From Silene conica (lineage: Eukaryota; Streptophyta; Magnoliopsida; Caryophyllales; Caryophyllaceae), in the NCBI GenBank assembly GCA_029255685.2, contig CM055313.2, forward strand, positions 27,772,579-27,836,578: a DNA stretch of 64,000 bases, written 5' to 3'. A program made the position numbers and the translations under genes. Positions 37,051 through 47,161 of this stretch are shown here, piece after piece. The notes below the pieces were generated by a model that was given only the letters and a program-made list of their open reading frames with translations, was not told the DNA's origin and ran no database searches. The first letter of the stretch is position 1, and the number at the start of each line of letters is the position of its first letter.

Positions 37051-37671
37051 CTTTCCTGTACGTATCACGTAAATTTGGCCCGTAAACAACACTTGAATGT
37101 CCATCCGGTTCCTTGCTCCGCATTATTACTCAAAATAGCTTCCGGAGGACGATTAAAGTTCAGTTTTGCCCACTTCCGCGTATTCCTACATTTAAAACAT
37201 AGAAATGCCAAAGTAAACCGTTTCGGGAGAAATAGCAACTAAAAGTCACGAAAATATAAGAAAATACGTGCCAAAAGAATAAATAAAATGCATAAAATAT
37301 GCACGTATCAACGGGAAATACCGATTAAAATCTAAGGCCATACTAAGCAAATTACATAATTCAACATTACGTAAATAAATTATGACATTCATAAACAATA
37401 ATTAAATATGCAATGCTTATGTATAATGCAAAACCTAAGCCAAATCGTCCTATTTAAACACAATTTAAATATCGTTATTCGTATTAGCAAAAGTTCCCTC
37501 TAGGGTTTTTCTCTTGGGAGGGTTGTGTTCCTAGGTTTCCCTAGGGTTTCGTTCTTGATTTTTTCAAGGTTTTTTTTCGTTTTTTTTTTCTCTTTCCAAT
37601 CTTGTTCTTTGTCTTTTAGTGGCTTGTCTTTTCCTCTATTAGCGTTTCTAGCGTTGTTTTTTGTTCTCACA

Positions 37672-38943
37672 ATGACGACACAAAACCCTAATCAAGAAAT
37701 AAATTTAAATATTAACGCCGATGATCTGGAGGAGGAGGAAGTCGTCGGGGAGCAGGAGGTAGTGGTCGAATGGGTGGCAGACCGCGCGGAGGAGGAGCGT
37801 GGGGATAGCGGATACGTGGTGGGACGGCTGTGGACGGAACGCAATGTTAATTTGAATGCCCTAATTGAGACGACGATTATGGCGTGGAAACCAAAAGGCA
37901 ATGTAGTCGGGGAAGTCATTGACAAAAAGCGAAAGATACTTACATTTGTTTTTGCCAATGCGGAGGATAAGAGCAAAGTTTTATCGGAGCAACCATGGCA
38001 CTTCGAAAGATACCCGCTAATTCTATCCGATCTATGTGGGGAGGCTATTCCATCGGAGGTACCTCTTTTTTTCTATCCTACTTGGACTAGAATCTATGAT
38101 CTTCCGGTGCTTGGAAGGCAGAATGTGGAAAATGCTATCAATATAGGAAATGCCCTAGGTACGTATGTGGATATTAATAATTCCGTTAACCCGTCAATTA
38201 ATAGGTCTATGCGTATTAGAGTGATTTTGGATGTACGAAAACCTTTAATTGACTCGTTGGTTATGAAAGGAAGGGGCGGGAAGACATGGAAAGTTAGGGT
38301 GAGTTATGAACATCTCTCTCTTTTTTGCTATGTGTGTGAGAGAATGGGGCATGGGGAGAAGGATTGTGGTGAACGAAAGGGTCCGATAGGGGAAGGCATG
38401 AGGTATGGGGAGTGGCTTAAAGCCTCGCCATGGAAAGTGTCTCGGAAGGATGATGATATGAAGGCGATGGGGATGAGAGCAAATAAAAAACTCGACTTTG
38501 ATGAAATCGAAAGAGAGAAGGTGGAGGATAAAGAGATTAGCGGGATGGTAGAAATGTTGAGAGGTGCATCGATATCGAAAGGGGGGAGGAGAAGGAGAGT
38601 GAGGAGTCATCAAATACGGATTACGTTTCGAAGGAGAAATCTAAACCAACGCTTAGTGATTCTATTCAGGAGGTTGAGGGAAGTAATGGGGGCACTCAGA
38701 GAAGGGGGGGCTAAAATTTGGAAGGGTGTTAGGAAAGTGAAGGGGGGTGGGATGAATCGTGATGAGAGGGAGGCTGAGATAGGACAAAAACAAAAGGGAC
38801 AGCTCTTAATGAGGGGAGAGGAAGAAGGGGATTCACAGTGCTCGTGGAATTCGAAAAGGAGAAGGGAGCTTCAGGTTGAAGGATTGCAATCTAACTCGAT
38901 AGTAGCGGTGACTGGCGTTGACCAGCACTGCGAACAACAATGA
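37672..38943 (+). CDS. LINE ORF1: nucleic-acid-binding protein (DUF4283 plus CCHC)
   Basis: The first good ATG in the open frame is at 37672 (MTTQNPNQEINLN), after an untranslated T-rich leader that stays open but lacks an earlier likely start. An acidic N-terminus (DDLEEEEVVGEQEVV) precedes a DUF4283 RRM-like domain (about residues 55-190, with FANAEDKSKVLSEQPWHFERYPLIL). A zinc knuckle CYVCERMGHGEKDC follows (near 38327-38368). The last 110 residues are Arg/Gly-rich and low-complexity, possibly out of the original frame. In plant L1 elements ORF1 coats the transcript. Its stop overlaps the ORF2 start as ATGA. Confidence 0.85.
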   Translation: MTTQNPNQEINLNINADDLEEEEVVGEQEVVVEWVADRAEEERGDSGYVVGRLWTERNVNLNALIETTIMAWKPKGNVVGEVIDKKRKILTFVFANAEDKSKVLSEQPWHFERYPLILSDLCGEAIPSEVPLFFYPTWTRIYDLPVLGRQNVENAINIGNALGTYVDINNSVNPSINRSMRIRVILDVRKPLIDSLVMKGRGGKTWKVRVSYEHLSLFCYVCERMGHGEKDCGERKGPIGEGMRYGEWLKASPWKVSRKDDDMKAMGMRANKKLDFDEIEREKVEDKEISGMVEMLRGASISKGGRRRRVRSHQIRITFRRRNLNQRLVILFRRLREVMGALREGGAKIWKGVRKVKGGGMNRDEREAEIGQKQKGQLLMRGEEEGDSQCSWNSKRRRELQVEGLQSNSIVAVTGVDQHCEQQ

Positions 38944-41900
38944 AAATTTTGAGTTGGAACTGTCAAGGGTTGGGCAATCCCTTGACGGTAAGAGCCCTCC
39001 GGGATCGATGTTGGAGGGAAAGCCCATATTTTGTTTTCGTCATAGAAACAAAAATGGAAGCAACGGAACTGGAAAAGATTCGAGAGAAATGTGGTTTTTC
39101 TCATGGTATTTGTGTAAGTAGCAGAGGTAGGTCAGGAGGTTTGGGTTTGTGGTGGAAGGACATACATGCTAATTTAGTGTCGTATGATGACCATCATATT
39201 ATGGATGTGGCGGGAGTGGCTAGTTGGAGGGTTGTAGGGGTGTATGGATGGCCGGAGATGAATAATAAACATAAGACATGGGATATGATGAGACGGATAT
39301 GTGTAGGTTGTAGGATGCCGATGCTTTTGGTTGGTGACTTCAATGAGATTGCTTGTGCTAGTGAGAAAGAGGGTGGGGCGAGGAGACGAGAATGCTTCAT
39401 GGAGGCGTTTCGAAATGCTATTGATGATTGTGGCCTTCGGGACTTGGGGTATACGGGAAACAAATTCACGTGGCAACGAGGATGGGAGGTTGAGACGATG
39501 ATTCGGGAGAGGCTTGATAGAGCGTTGGCTACTCATGATTGGCACTAAGGTTTTCCTAATACCACGGTGTACCATTTTCCTATTTATGTGTCGGATCATG
39601 CGGCTATCCTTATACAACAAAGTCAGCCTCTAGTTCATGGCCGGAGAAGGCGTAATTACAAATTTGAGCCTTTCTGGGCAAAAGATAATGAGTGCGAGAA
39701 TGTGGTGAAGGAGGCGTGGGAGGGCGAGGTGGGAAATGTGGCGAACGAAAAATTACCGGCCTGTGCTGCGAGGCTGGCTAGCTGGGCGAAGGAGAAGTTC
39801 GGGGATGAACGAAAGAGGATTCGTGAGAAGGAGAAAAACCTTGAGTATTGGCAAAATCAACCTACGTCCGGGGATATGCTTAGCCGCTGCAAAGAGCTGG
39901 TAAGGGAGGTGAATGATCTTCAAAATCAAGTGGAAACCTATTGGCATACACGAGCTCGTAAGTGCGAACTGCGAGATGGCGATAAAAATACGAGCTACTT
40001 CCATCATAAGGCGACTCAAAGGAGAAAGCATAACCGTATTGAGGGTATTGAGGATGAGGCCGGTACGTGGTGGACAAGGGAGGGAGATATTTCTCGGGTG
40101 TTCGAAAATTATTTTGAACAATTGTTTCAAACCAGTGGGCCGGCCCAGTTTGAAGAGGTCCTCAATTGCATTCCAGAGATTGTCACAGCGGATATCAATG
40201 AAAGCCTCGATTCGACTCTTTCAGATGATGAAATCAAAGCCGCCTTGTTTTGTATGCACCCGAACAAAGCCCCCGGACCCGATGGTATGCATGCTCTCTT
40301 TTATCAAAAATATTGGCATATTGTGGGGAGGGATATTTGTGGGTATGTCCGTAACTGGTGGACAGGGGAGGGGAATTTAGAGGAGATTAATATGACGAAT
40401 GTAGTTCTTATCCGGAAATGCCAACACCCGCGAAAGCTTACGGATTTTCGTCCTATAAGTCTTTGTAATGTTTTATATAAGATTATATCTAAAGTACTTG
40501 CTAATAGACTGAAACCGTTCCTAAATGATATTGTTTCGGAGAACCAAAGTGCATTTACACCGGGGCGATTGATAACTGATAATGCCCTTATCGCTTTCGA
40601 GCTTTTCCATTCTATGCAAAGAGGTGGCGAGGGTAGGCATGGGAACTTGGCGCTGAAACTAGACTTGAGTAAAGCTTATGACAGAGTGGAGTGGATTTTC
40701 CTTGATGAGATTATGTGTAAAATGGGCTTTGCTTCGGCTTGGCGAAACCGGGTAATGACATGTATTACCACGGTTAGCCATTCCATTCTGATTAATGGCG
40801 GGGCTTCACGTACGGTTCGTCCAACTCGCGGGTTAATTAAGGCAAGGTGATCCAATCTCGCCTTATTTATTCCTCCTTTGTGCTGATGCGTTCTCCTTTT
40901 TGTTAAGAGATGCTGTGAGTAAGGGCAAGCTCCATGGAGCGCGTGTTTGTAGGGGTGCACCGAGAATTTCTCATCTCTTCTTTGCGGATGATAGTATTCT
41001 TTTTTCTAGAGCTAATATGCGGGAATGCTCAACTATTGCTGATATTATCAGTAGCTACGAGAGAGCATCTGGTCAGAAAATTAATTATTCCAAGTCGGAA
41101 GTGGTTTTTAGCAAAAAGGTAGATGCAACCGTTAAAGCAGAACTTGCAGGGATTTTGGGTGTTCGGGAAGTGGAACGACATGAAAAATACTTGGGGCTCC
41201 CTACTATTATAGGAAAATCGAAGAAGACTGTGTTTGCTACCCTAAAAGAGAGAATTTGGAAAAAAGTTCAAGGATGGAAAGAGAAGCTCTTATCAATGCC
41301 GGGGAAGGAGATTCTGATTAAATCAGTGGTTCAAGCCATTCCGACTTATATGATGAGTATCTTTGCTATACCGGAGGGTCTCATTGACGAACTTCACGCC
41401 ACCATAGCAAGATTTTGGTGGGGCTCAACGGAGAATAAAAGGCGGATACACTAGTGGCGATGGGAGAAGCTGTGTGAGGCTAAGAATAGAGGTGGAATGG
41501 GTTTTCGCGACCTTAAGGTGTTTAATCAGGCCTTACTCGCGAAACAAATATGGCGGATTGAAACAAACCCGAGTTCGCTTGTCAGTAGAGTTTTGAAGGC
41601 TCGCTATTGTCGAAACTCATCGGTTTTGGAAGCGCATAGAGGGCACGATCCAAGCTTCACGTGGAGGAGCCTTTGGGGCGCGAAGGCTGTTCTTCTTGAG
41701 GGCTGTGTTGGAGAATCGGGGATGGCAATTCGGTGAAGGTTTGGGAGGAAAAATGGCTGCCAACGGCTCACGGGGGAAAGACGCCTTCAATTAATATCGA
41801 GGCTGACCCCGAAATGCGAGTCGAGGCCCTCATCGATGCAAGCAAGGGAGAGTGGGTGGTGGAGAGAATTCAGAGCCTCTTTAGGCCGGAGGAAGTGGAG

Positions 41901-43011
41901 CAAATCTTGAGCATTCCTTTGTGCAGAAACCCACCGAGGGATCAGTTCTTTTGGGGACCGACTAGGGACGGAGAATACTCCGTAAGAACAGGGTATTGGC
42001 TTGGGCGAAGTCATCGTGGAGGAGGTCGGGGAGGGCAAGACTCGAATCCGGAGGTTTGTAGCTTTCTTTGGAGTCTCAAGGTACCACCTAAACTTATTCA
42101 TTTCTTATGGAGAGCTTGTACCGGTATGCTTGCGGTTAAGGAGATTTTGTTTCGCCGTCATTGTAGTAGTGATGCGCTATGCCCGTTATGTGAATCACAT
42201 AATGAATTGATTTACCATGCTCTTTTGGCTGCCCGAGTGTGCGACAGTTCTGGGAGGAGAGTGGGTTGGAGAATACCATCAAGGATGTGCCACTGGTCTC
42301 GTTTACCCAGTGGTTCATGGAAGCTTTTCGACTCATTGACCAACAAGATAGGGGTCGTTTCCTAGCCTTACTGTGGGCTATGTGGTCTATACGGAATAAC
42401 AAGCTCAGCCGAGGAACCCGGAGGTTATGGTGATGGGTTTGATTAACATGGTTGCGGATTACGTTAGCTACGATGAAGAGGCGTCTTATCGGTCACAGGT
42501 CACGGATAGGCATTTGCTCGGAAACGAATCTTGGACAGCCCCGGATGAAGGCATTGTCAAACTTAAAACTGATGCTGCATTTTTCGCCGACGATGATGTG
42601 GGTTTGGGCATGGTGGGTCGAAACTCAGCTGGGAAGGTTGTGTTGGTTGCGAGTAAGCGGTGTAGGGATCATTGGACGGTGGAGATAGCCGAAACTCAGG
42701 CGGTGAAATTCGGGCTGGAAATGGCGAAGGACTGCGGGTTGGCTTGCGTGATGGTGGAGTCTAATGCCCTTAACGTGGTGAGAGCGGTCAACAAACGTGA
42801 TCAATCTCGTAGTGTGTTGGGTTTATGTGTTACGGAAGTGTGGTCGTTGTTTTCTTATTTTGATTTTAGAGGCTTGTTTCATGTAAAACGAGGGAGAAAC
42901 ACGGTTTCTCACTCGATCGCTAGGATGTGTTTAAGGATCGGGGAGGAACGAGTTCTTGTATCCGATTTTCCCGAGTCCGTCACTAGTTTGGCGGAGATCG
43001 ATTTAATATAA
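38940..43011 (+). pseudogene. LINE ORF2: endonuclease, reverse transcriptase, RNase H; multiply broken
   Basis: Starts at the ATG overlapping ORF1's stop. APE-type endonuclease: ILSWNCQGLGNP, ETKM, VGDFNEI, then SDHAAI near 39593. TAA at 39546-39548 is in frame and the sequence continues. Reverse transcriptase: KAPGPDG, LANRLKPFL, LKLDLSKAYDRVEW; a frameshift near 40845 just before RQGDPISPYLF; then FFADDSILF near 40980. TAG at 41452-41454 replaces a usual Trp; frameshifts follow near 41705, 42230 and 42425. A zf-RVT segment (PPKLIHFLWRACTGMLAVKEIL) precedes an RNase H domain of the plant RVT_3 type (LKTDAAFF...VMVESNALNVV) ending 43011. At least two nonsense codons and four frameshifts make it inactive. 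Confidence 0.92.
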
Positions 43012-43109
43012 TTGAGCCTCGTTTTCTTTCAAAAAAAATATATCGTTAATCGTAATAACACGGTTTTATGGAATATCGTGATTTTAAAATTTTAAAAATC
43101 ACTAATCAC

Positions 43110-44051
43110 TAGGGATGTCAATGGGGTGGGTCTTGGCGGGTCTCGCCCCGCACCCGCCCCACGTGGGGCGGGTGTGGGTAATAATTTGGCGGGTCGTGGG
43201 GCGGGGATGGGATTCAAAAACATCATTCGTCGCGGGTCGCGGGGCGGGTGCGGGTTTCACATGAGACCCGCCCCATACCCGCCCCGCCCCACACCCACCC
43301 CGCTCGCCCCGCCTCACATGTCCCCGCCCCGCTTAAACCCGCCTAATAAATAATAATATCTAATAGTAATATATAAGAATAATAAGATAAATTAAATATA
43401 ACTTAAAATAATAAAAAAAACTTTTAATAAATTAAATCTATCCTACCAAGCTACCCACTTCCCCATGCCCAAACAAGTAAATAAGTAAAATAACCCACTA
43501 TAACCCGGACTACCCACTTCCGCAGTCCAATAAGGCAATAAACAATAATCATTCGTAAATCGTATCACTACATTAAGACCATTCACTAACTACCCAAATT
43601 CCCCTAAATCCCCATTTTCCCAAACTGATAAAACAAACGGAGCTGAAGAACTGAAGATGAAGAATTGAAGTGTATTTGTTGTGTAGTTTTGTTTACTTTT
43701 CTAGTACTCTGTCTGTCAGAATTTGGTCTTTCGGCTGCTGTTTGTGCATGTTTTTGGTGTTATATTTGTATGTAAAACCGTTTTATGACTCCACGGACTC
43801 TAGTTAATTGAATGTTAAGTCATTTTGCGAAAACTTATTTGTATAAGTAGTACGACAAGTATATTTTTTTTAAGATTTACGTTTCTTAAGGAGATAGGCG
43901 GGTCAACCGCGGGTCCCCGCGGGGCGGGGATGGTTTTGAATAGTTCAACCCACCACGGGTCGCAGGGCGAGCGCGGGTGCGCATTAAAAGTTCGCGGGGC
44001 AGGCGCGGGTTGACCCCCCTCCGCACCCGCCCCGCCCCATTGACATCCCTA
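43110..44051. mobile_element. Non-autonomous hAT-like element with GC-rich ends
   Basis: 942 bp. The TIRs TAGGGATGTCAATGGGG and its complement at the right end are characteristic of a plant hAT group. An 8-bp TSD CTAATCAC / CTAATTAC (43102-43109, 44052-44059) has one difference. The terminal 200 bp are rich in GGGGCGGG and CCCGCCCC in both orientations; the middle is AT-rich. No transposase. Removing it with one TSD copy restores the element A sequence near 590-605. Confidence 0.88.
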
Positions 44052-45050
44052 CTAATTACTCTATGAATCACTATTCACGATTTAGTTAAGTTCCCTTGTA
44101 ACATCCCGTATTTTTATAAAGGAATGTCTATTTAAAATAAAGTAATTCACGGAATTTAATAATAATTTAATAATAATTGTAATTTACATTTTTAAGATTT
44201 CCGTTAAGTTCGTCTTAAAAATCGTTTAAGCTTAAGATGCCTTGTTCATTTTATATCAAACCGCTTCACTTTTTCCGTTTCGCTTGAATAGAGTAAACCC
44301 GACTCAATAAAGGTGAAAGGACAACTTATAAACCCCTTAAACCCAAATATGTCGATTTAATCCTTCAACCTCAAATAAGAATACAGTAAACTTCATCTTC
44401 TTAAAACCTCCTTAATCCTCATCTTCTTTTGGTTAATTCTTCATCATCCGTTCATCAAATCAAGGTAAAAGTTACATATTCGGAATCCTTGCGAGATTTA
44501 TGATCTTTCTATCACTTTCATTTTCAATTTCGTGAAACTTCATTTCGGGGCTGTTTTTCCCTAATCACGAAATTACCCTTTAATCCGTGTTTTTGTGCTT
44601 GAAGGTGGAGCTAATAACAACCCAGAGGAAGAGCTTGTGATCCTTGAAGAGTAAACCGGAGCATTCGCGGAGTAAAGGTGACGATAATGAGAAAACTCGG
44701 CCTTTTGTCTAAATTAGCACTTTATGTGATTGTTGATATGTTTTGATGAATGTTAGACAATCTTTGAGTTCCTAGTGTTCTTATAATGTTTTATAAACTG
44801 ATTTTATGAAGTTTTATTGATGAATTTGATGAGGAATGTGATTTAAAGTGTATACATGTTAAGACCGGTTTAATTTGTGATTTTGTTGTTAAGTTACGGA
44901 ATAATGGTTTGGATACATGTTCATATGTTTATTTGATGTGGTAAACATGCTGGGATTGTCGAATTATTGCTTGGAAACATGTATACGAAGGATTGGTAAA
45001 GGATTGGGAATGATTTCAATGTCGATTTATGCGATTTCGTGGTTCAGGGA

Positions 45051-45353
45051 CTCTGAGCCGGTCGACCGAGCGGCGGCCAACCAGCCGGCTCAGAGCCCCA
45101 TTTGTGGTATGCTATCTTTGCGGGAAAATTTGGAAAAGGGTCCCCAGCCGGTGGACCGGCAGCCGGCCGGCCGGCTGGGAGCCCCTTTATGTGTTTTTCG
45201 TGTGTTTTTGCGAGAAGGAGAAAGAGTCCCCAGCCGGTGGACCGGCAGCCGGCCGGCCGGCTGGGAGACCCTTAATGTTGTTTTTGTTGTGTCGGCTAGA
45301 GAGTAAGGACTCTCAGCCGGTTGACCGGCCGCCTGTGGCCAACCGGCTGAGAG
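45051..45353 (+). repeat. Row of four GC-rich hairpins in 5' LTR of E
   Basis: Stems: CTCTGAGCCGG / CCGGCTCAGAG (45051-45061 with 45085-45095); CCCAGCCGG / CCGGCTGGG (about 45143-45179); the same again (about 45227-45265); CTCTCAGCCGGTT / AACCGGCTGAGAG (45310-45322 with 45341-45353). Starts are about 85-90 bp apart, separated by T-rich spacers. Stem changes are compensatory between units. Confidence 0.88.
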
Positions 45354-45649
45354 CTCCTGTTAGTATTATTTGCTTCATAACTTATGAATTTCAAGTCGGA
45401 TTGTATTGATTCCTTTTCCGTATGCTTCGTATGCTTGTTTAAGGTCCCCGAGGTTCGGGCGGCACTATATTGGGTTCGGGAATAGAGTGAGGATAGAGAC
45501 CCCCCGGTCGGGCAACCGAAAGGGAAACCGGCTCTCCCTCGGCTTAATTCCCGGGGTCAATTAAGTGTTGGTTTGAGTATACGTCGTTGCATAGCTAGTT
45601 ATGAATTGAGTAAGTTCTGTAATGGAGTTAGGAACTATGACTAGGATTA

Positions 45650-46125
45650 AGTTATAGTTTTGGTATGCCTTGTATTGTGGTGGAATTGTAATTTGGATTA
45701 GGTTACAGTTTTGCTTGCCTTGTATTTTGAGGTGTATTGTTGTAGGGCTGTGATTTGGATTAGGTCACAGTTCTGTGTTGCCTTTGTATTATGGGGTATG
45801 TTTGGTGGAACTGTAATTTGGATTAGGTTACAGTTCTGCTTGCCTTTGTATTTTGAGGTGTATTGTATTGAGGCTGTGATTGGGATTAGGTCACAGTCTT
45901 TGCTTGCCTTTGTATTTTGAGGTATATTGTATTGAGGCTGTGATTGGGATTAGGTCACAGTCTTTGCTTGCCTTTGTATTTTGAGGTGTATTGTATTGAG
46001 GCTGTGATTGGGATTAGGTCACAGTCTTTGCTTGCCTTTGTATTTTGAGGTATATTGTATTGGGGCTATGATTGGGATTAGGTCACAGTCTTTGCTTGCC
46101 TTTGTATTTTGAGGTGTGTTTATAC
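45650..46125 (+). repeat. 64-bp minisatellite in 5' LTR of E
   Basis: Seven or so units of GGATTAGGTCACAGT-(C)TTTGCTTGCC-TTTGTATTTTGAGG, with the last four nearly identical at a 64-bp period. Confidence 0.88.
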
Positions 46126-46998
46126 TTGTGGATTGTATTTGCTGAGGCTATGTATTTATGCCGGGGTTGTATAATGGAGTCTCCATATGAGTTTTCCCTT
46201 GCAGTGTGTATTTGTATCCTTCCATGCCTAGGATTGGGGTTATGGTCTGATATTGCTGATGGTATATACTTGCCTGAGTAGGGGTACGGTGTTATATACT
46301 TACTGTTGTACATCTGCTTGCCTAGAGTTGGTACAGTGTCATATATGTATGTTGATAGTGATGAGTATGTAACTTTGTTTATAGTGTTGTTCATCCAAGG
46401 CATTGGATGACTCTTTAATTGGTTTCGTAAATGGTTTGGATTGAAAGAGCCCCCGGCCGGGTAACCGGAAAGGAAACCAGCTCTCTTTCCAAATAGTTTC
46501 CGAAGTTGGTTGAGAGCCTTGCATAGTATTGGCATGTTGATAAGAGTTCGAGATGTGGATATATAAATGCTTCACATGATTGTTTATGTTGGAGTATGAT
46601 ACTTGTTTACATGTTCTGTGTAGTATGACATTAGGTGGCTATGAGAACTCTAGTCACTCCCCACTGACTGTGGCGCACATGTTGTATGTGTGTAGGTACT
46701 TGATGCTGTTCTTTAGGGGGTTACGTTGAGGCTAGCGAGCGATGATCCTTCATCGATGATTTTACCCATTCGTTAGCTAGACCTTAGCTTTATGTTTTCC
46801 GTACTTTTGTGCCTGTAGGGATATGCTATCCCGGGCTGCTTTTGTATAGTACTTATATACTTATCTATGTTTTATCTTCCGCATGTTTGGTTTGTTAAAA
46901 CACCTCGCATGTTTATTTATGTTAAAAAGTTTTAATTCCGCTGCATTTTTGGTACTTTGTATGTTTTATATTTCTGCTTTCGCGAGGGGTTTTACAGT

Positions 46999-47010
46999 TG
47001 GTATCAGAGC
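46999..47010 (+). other. Primer binding site of element E (tRNA-iMet)
   Basis: TGGTATCAGAGC two bases after the LTR end. Confidence 0.92.
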
Positions 47011-47161
47011 ATTATTGCTCCCGACGCACTCATGTAATCCCCAAACTTAACTCGACCAAAAACTTGAATAATGAATGAGAGATTTGGGTAGACTTAAGGA
47101 CAAGTGGTAGACTGTTTGTGAATGTTAATTGTTAGGTTAACACTGTTTTCTCTTTTGAAGG

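Larger units (their letters stand above)
12411..37310 (-). mobile_element. Element H: Athila-like Ty3/gypsy retrotransposon, interrupted by D
   Basis: Flanked by the perfect TSD ACGGG (12406-12410 and 37311-37315), which rejoins element B's leader exactly as it reads in element A at 369-373. The minus-strand order is 5' LTR, tRNA-Asp primer site, gag-protease-RT-RNaseH-integrase, about 2.3 kb spacer, 3' LTR. The gag and RT sequences ([14 protein letters not shown] protease, [17 protein letters not shown]) and the tRNA-Asp primer place it in the Athila lineage. The 5' LTR was later split by solo LTR D. Without D the element is about 10.1 kb. Confidence 0.92.
21265..37310 (-). repeat. 5' LTR of element H, split by solo LTR D
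   Basis: Real LTR sequence is 21265-21492 and 36294-37310 (about 1245 bp). It breaks at ...GATTAGGAA and resumes AGGAACTTCGG, the D insertion with TSD AGGAA. The rejoined sequence matches the 3' LTR closely. Confidence 0.9.
37484..43040 (+). mobile_element. L1-type LINE with C-terminal RNase H, nearly full length
   Basis: 5.56 kb in element B's leader. A 14-bp target duplication flanks it (TATCGTTATTCGTA at 37470-37483, TATCGTTAATCGTA at 43041-43054, one difference). It has a pyrimidine-rich 5' region, two ORFs and a short A tract (43031-43038) at the 3' end. The long TSD and poly(A) show target-primed reverse transcription. ORF2 has several breaks, so the copy is inactive. Confidence 0.93.
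44097..46996 (+). repeat. 5' LTR of element E
   Basis: 2900 bp. Contains four GC-rich hairpins (45051-45353), a CCGG-rich motif in two places (about 45496-45535 and 46447-46490) and a 64-bp minisatellite. It is far longer than needed for a promoter. Confidence 0.93.

Noticed and set aside
45029..45409. Forward ORF with repeated SRWTGSRPAGW peptides in E's LTR (and its twin near 52120)
   Set aside because: It is a by-product of the repeated GC-rich hairpins being a near multiple of three apart. It lies in an LTR, has no start context or domain, and other frames give similar repeats.
45650..46125. CRISPR-like array (regular 64-bp repeats)
   Set aside because: No repeat-spacer alternation; whole units repeat in tandem, in a plant LTR.
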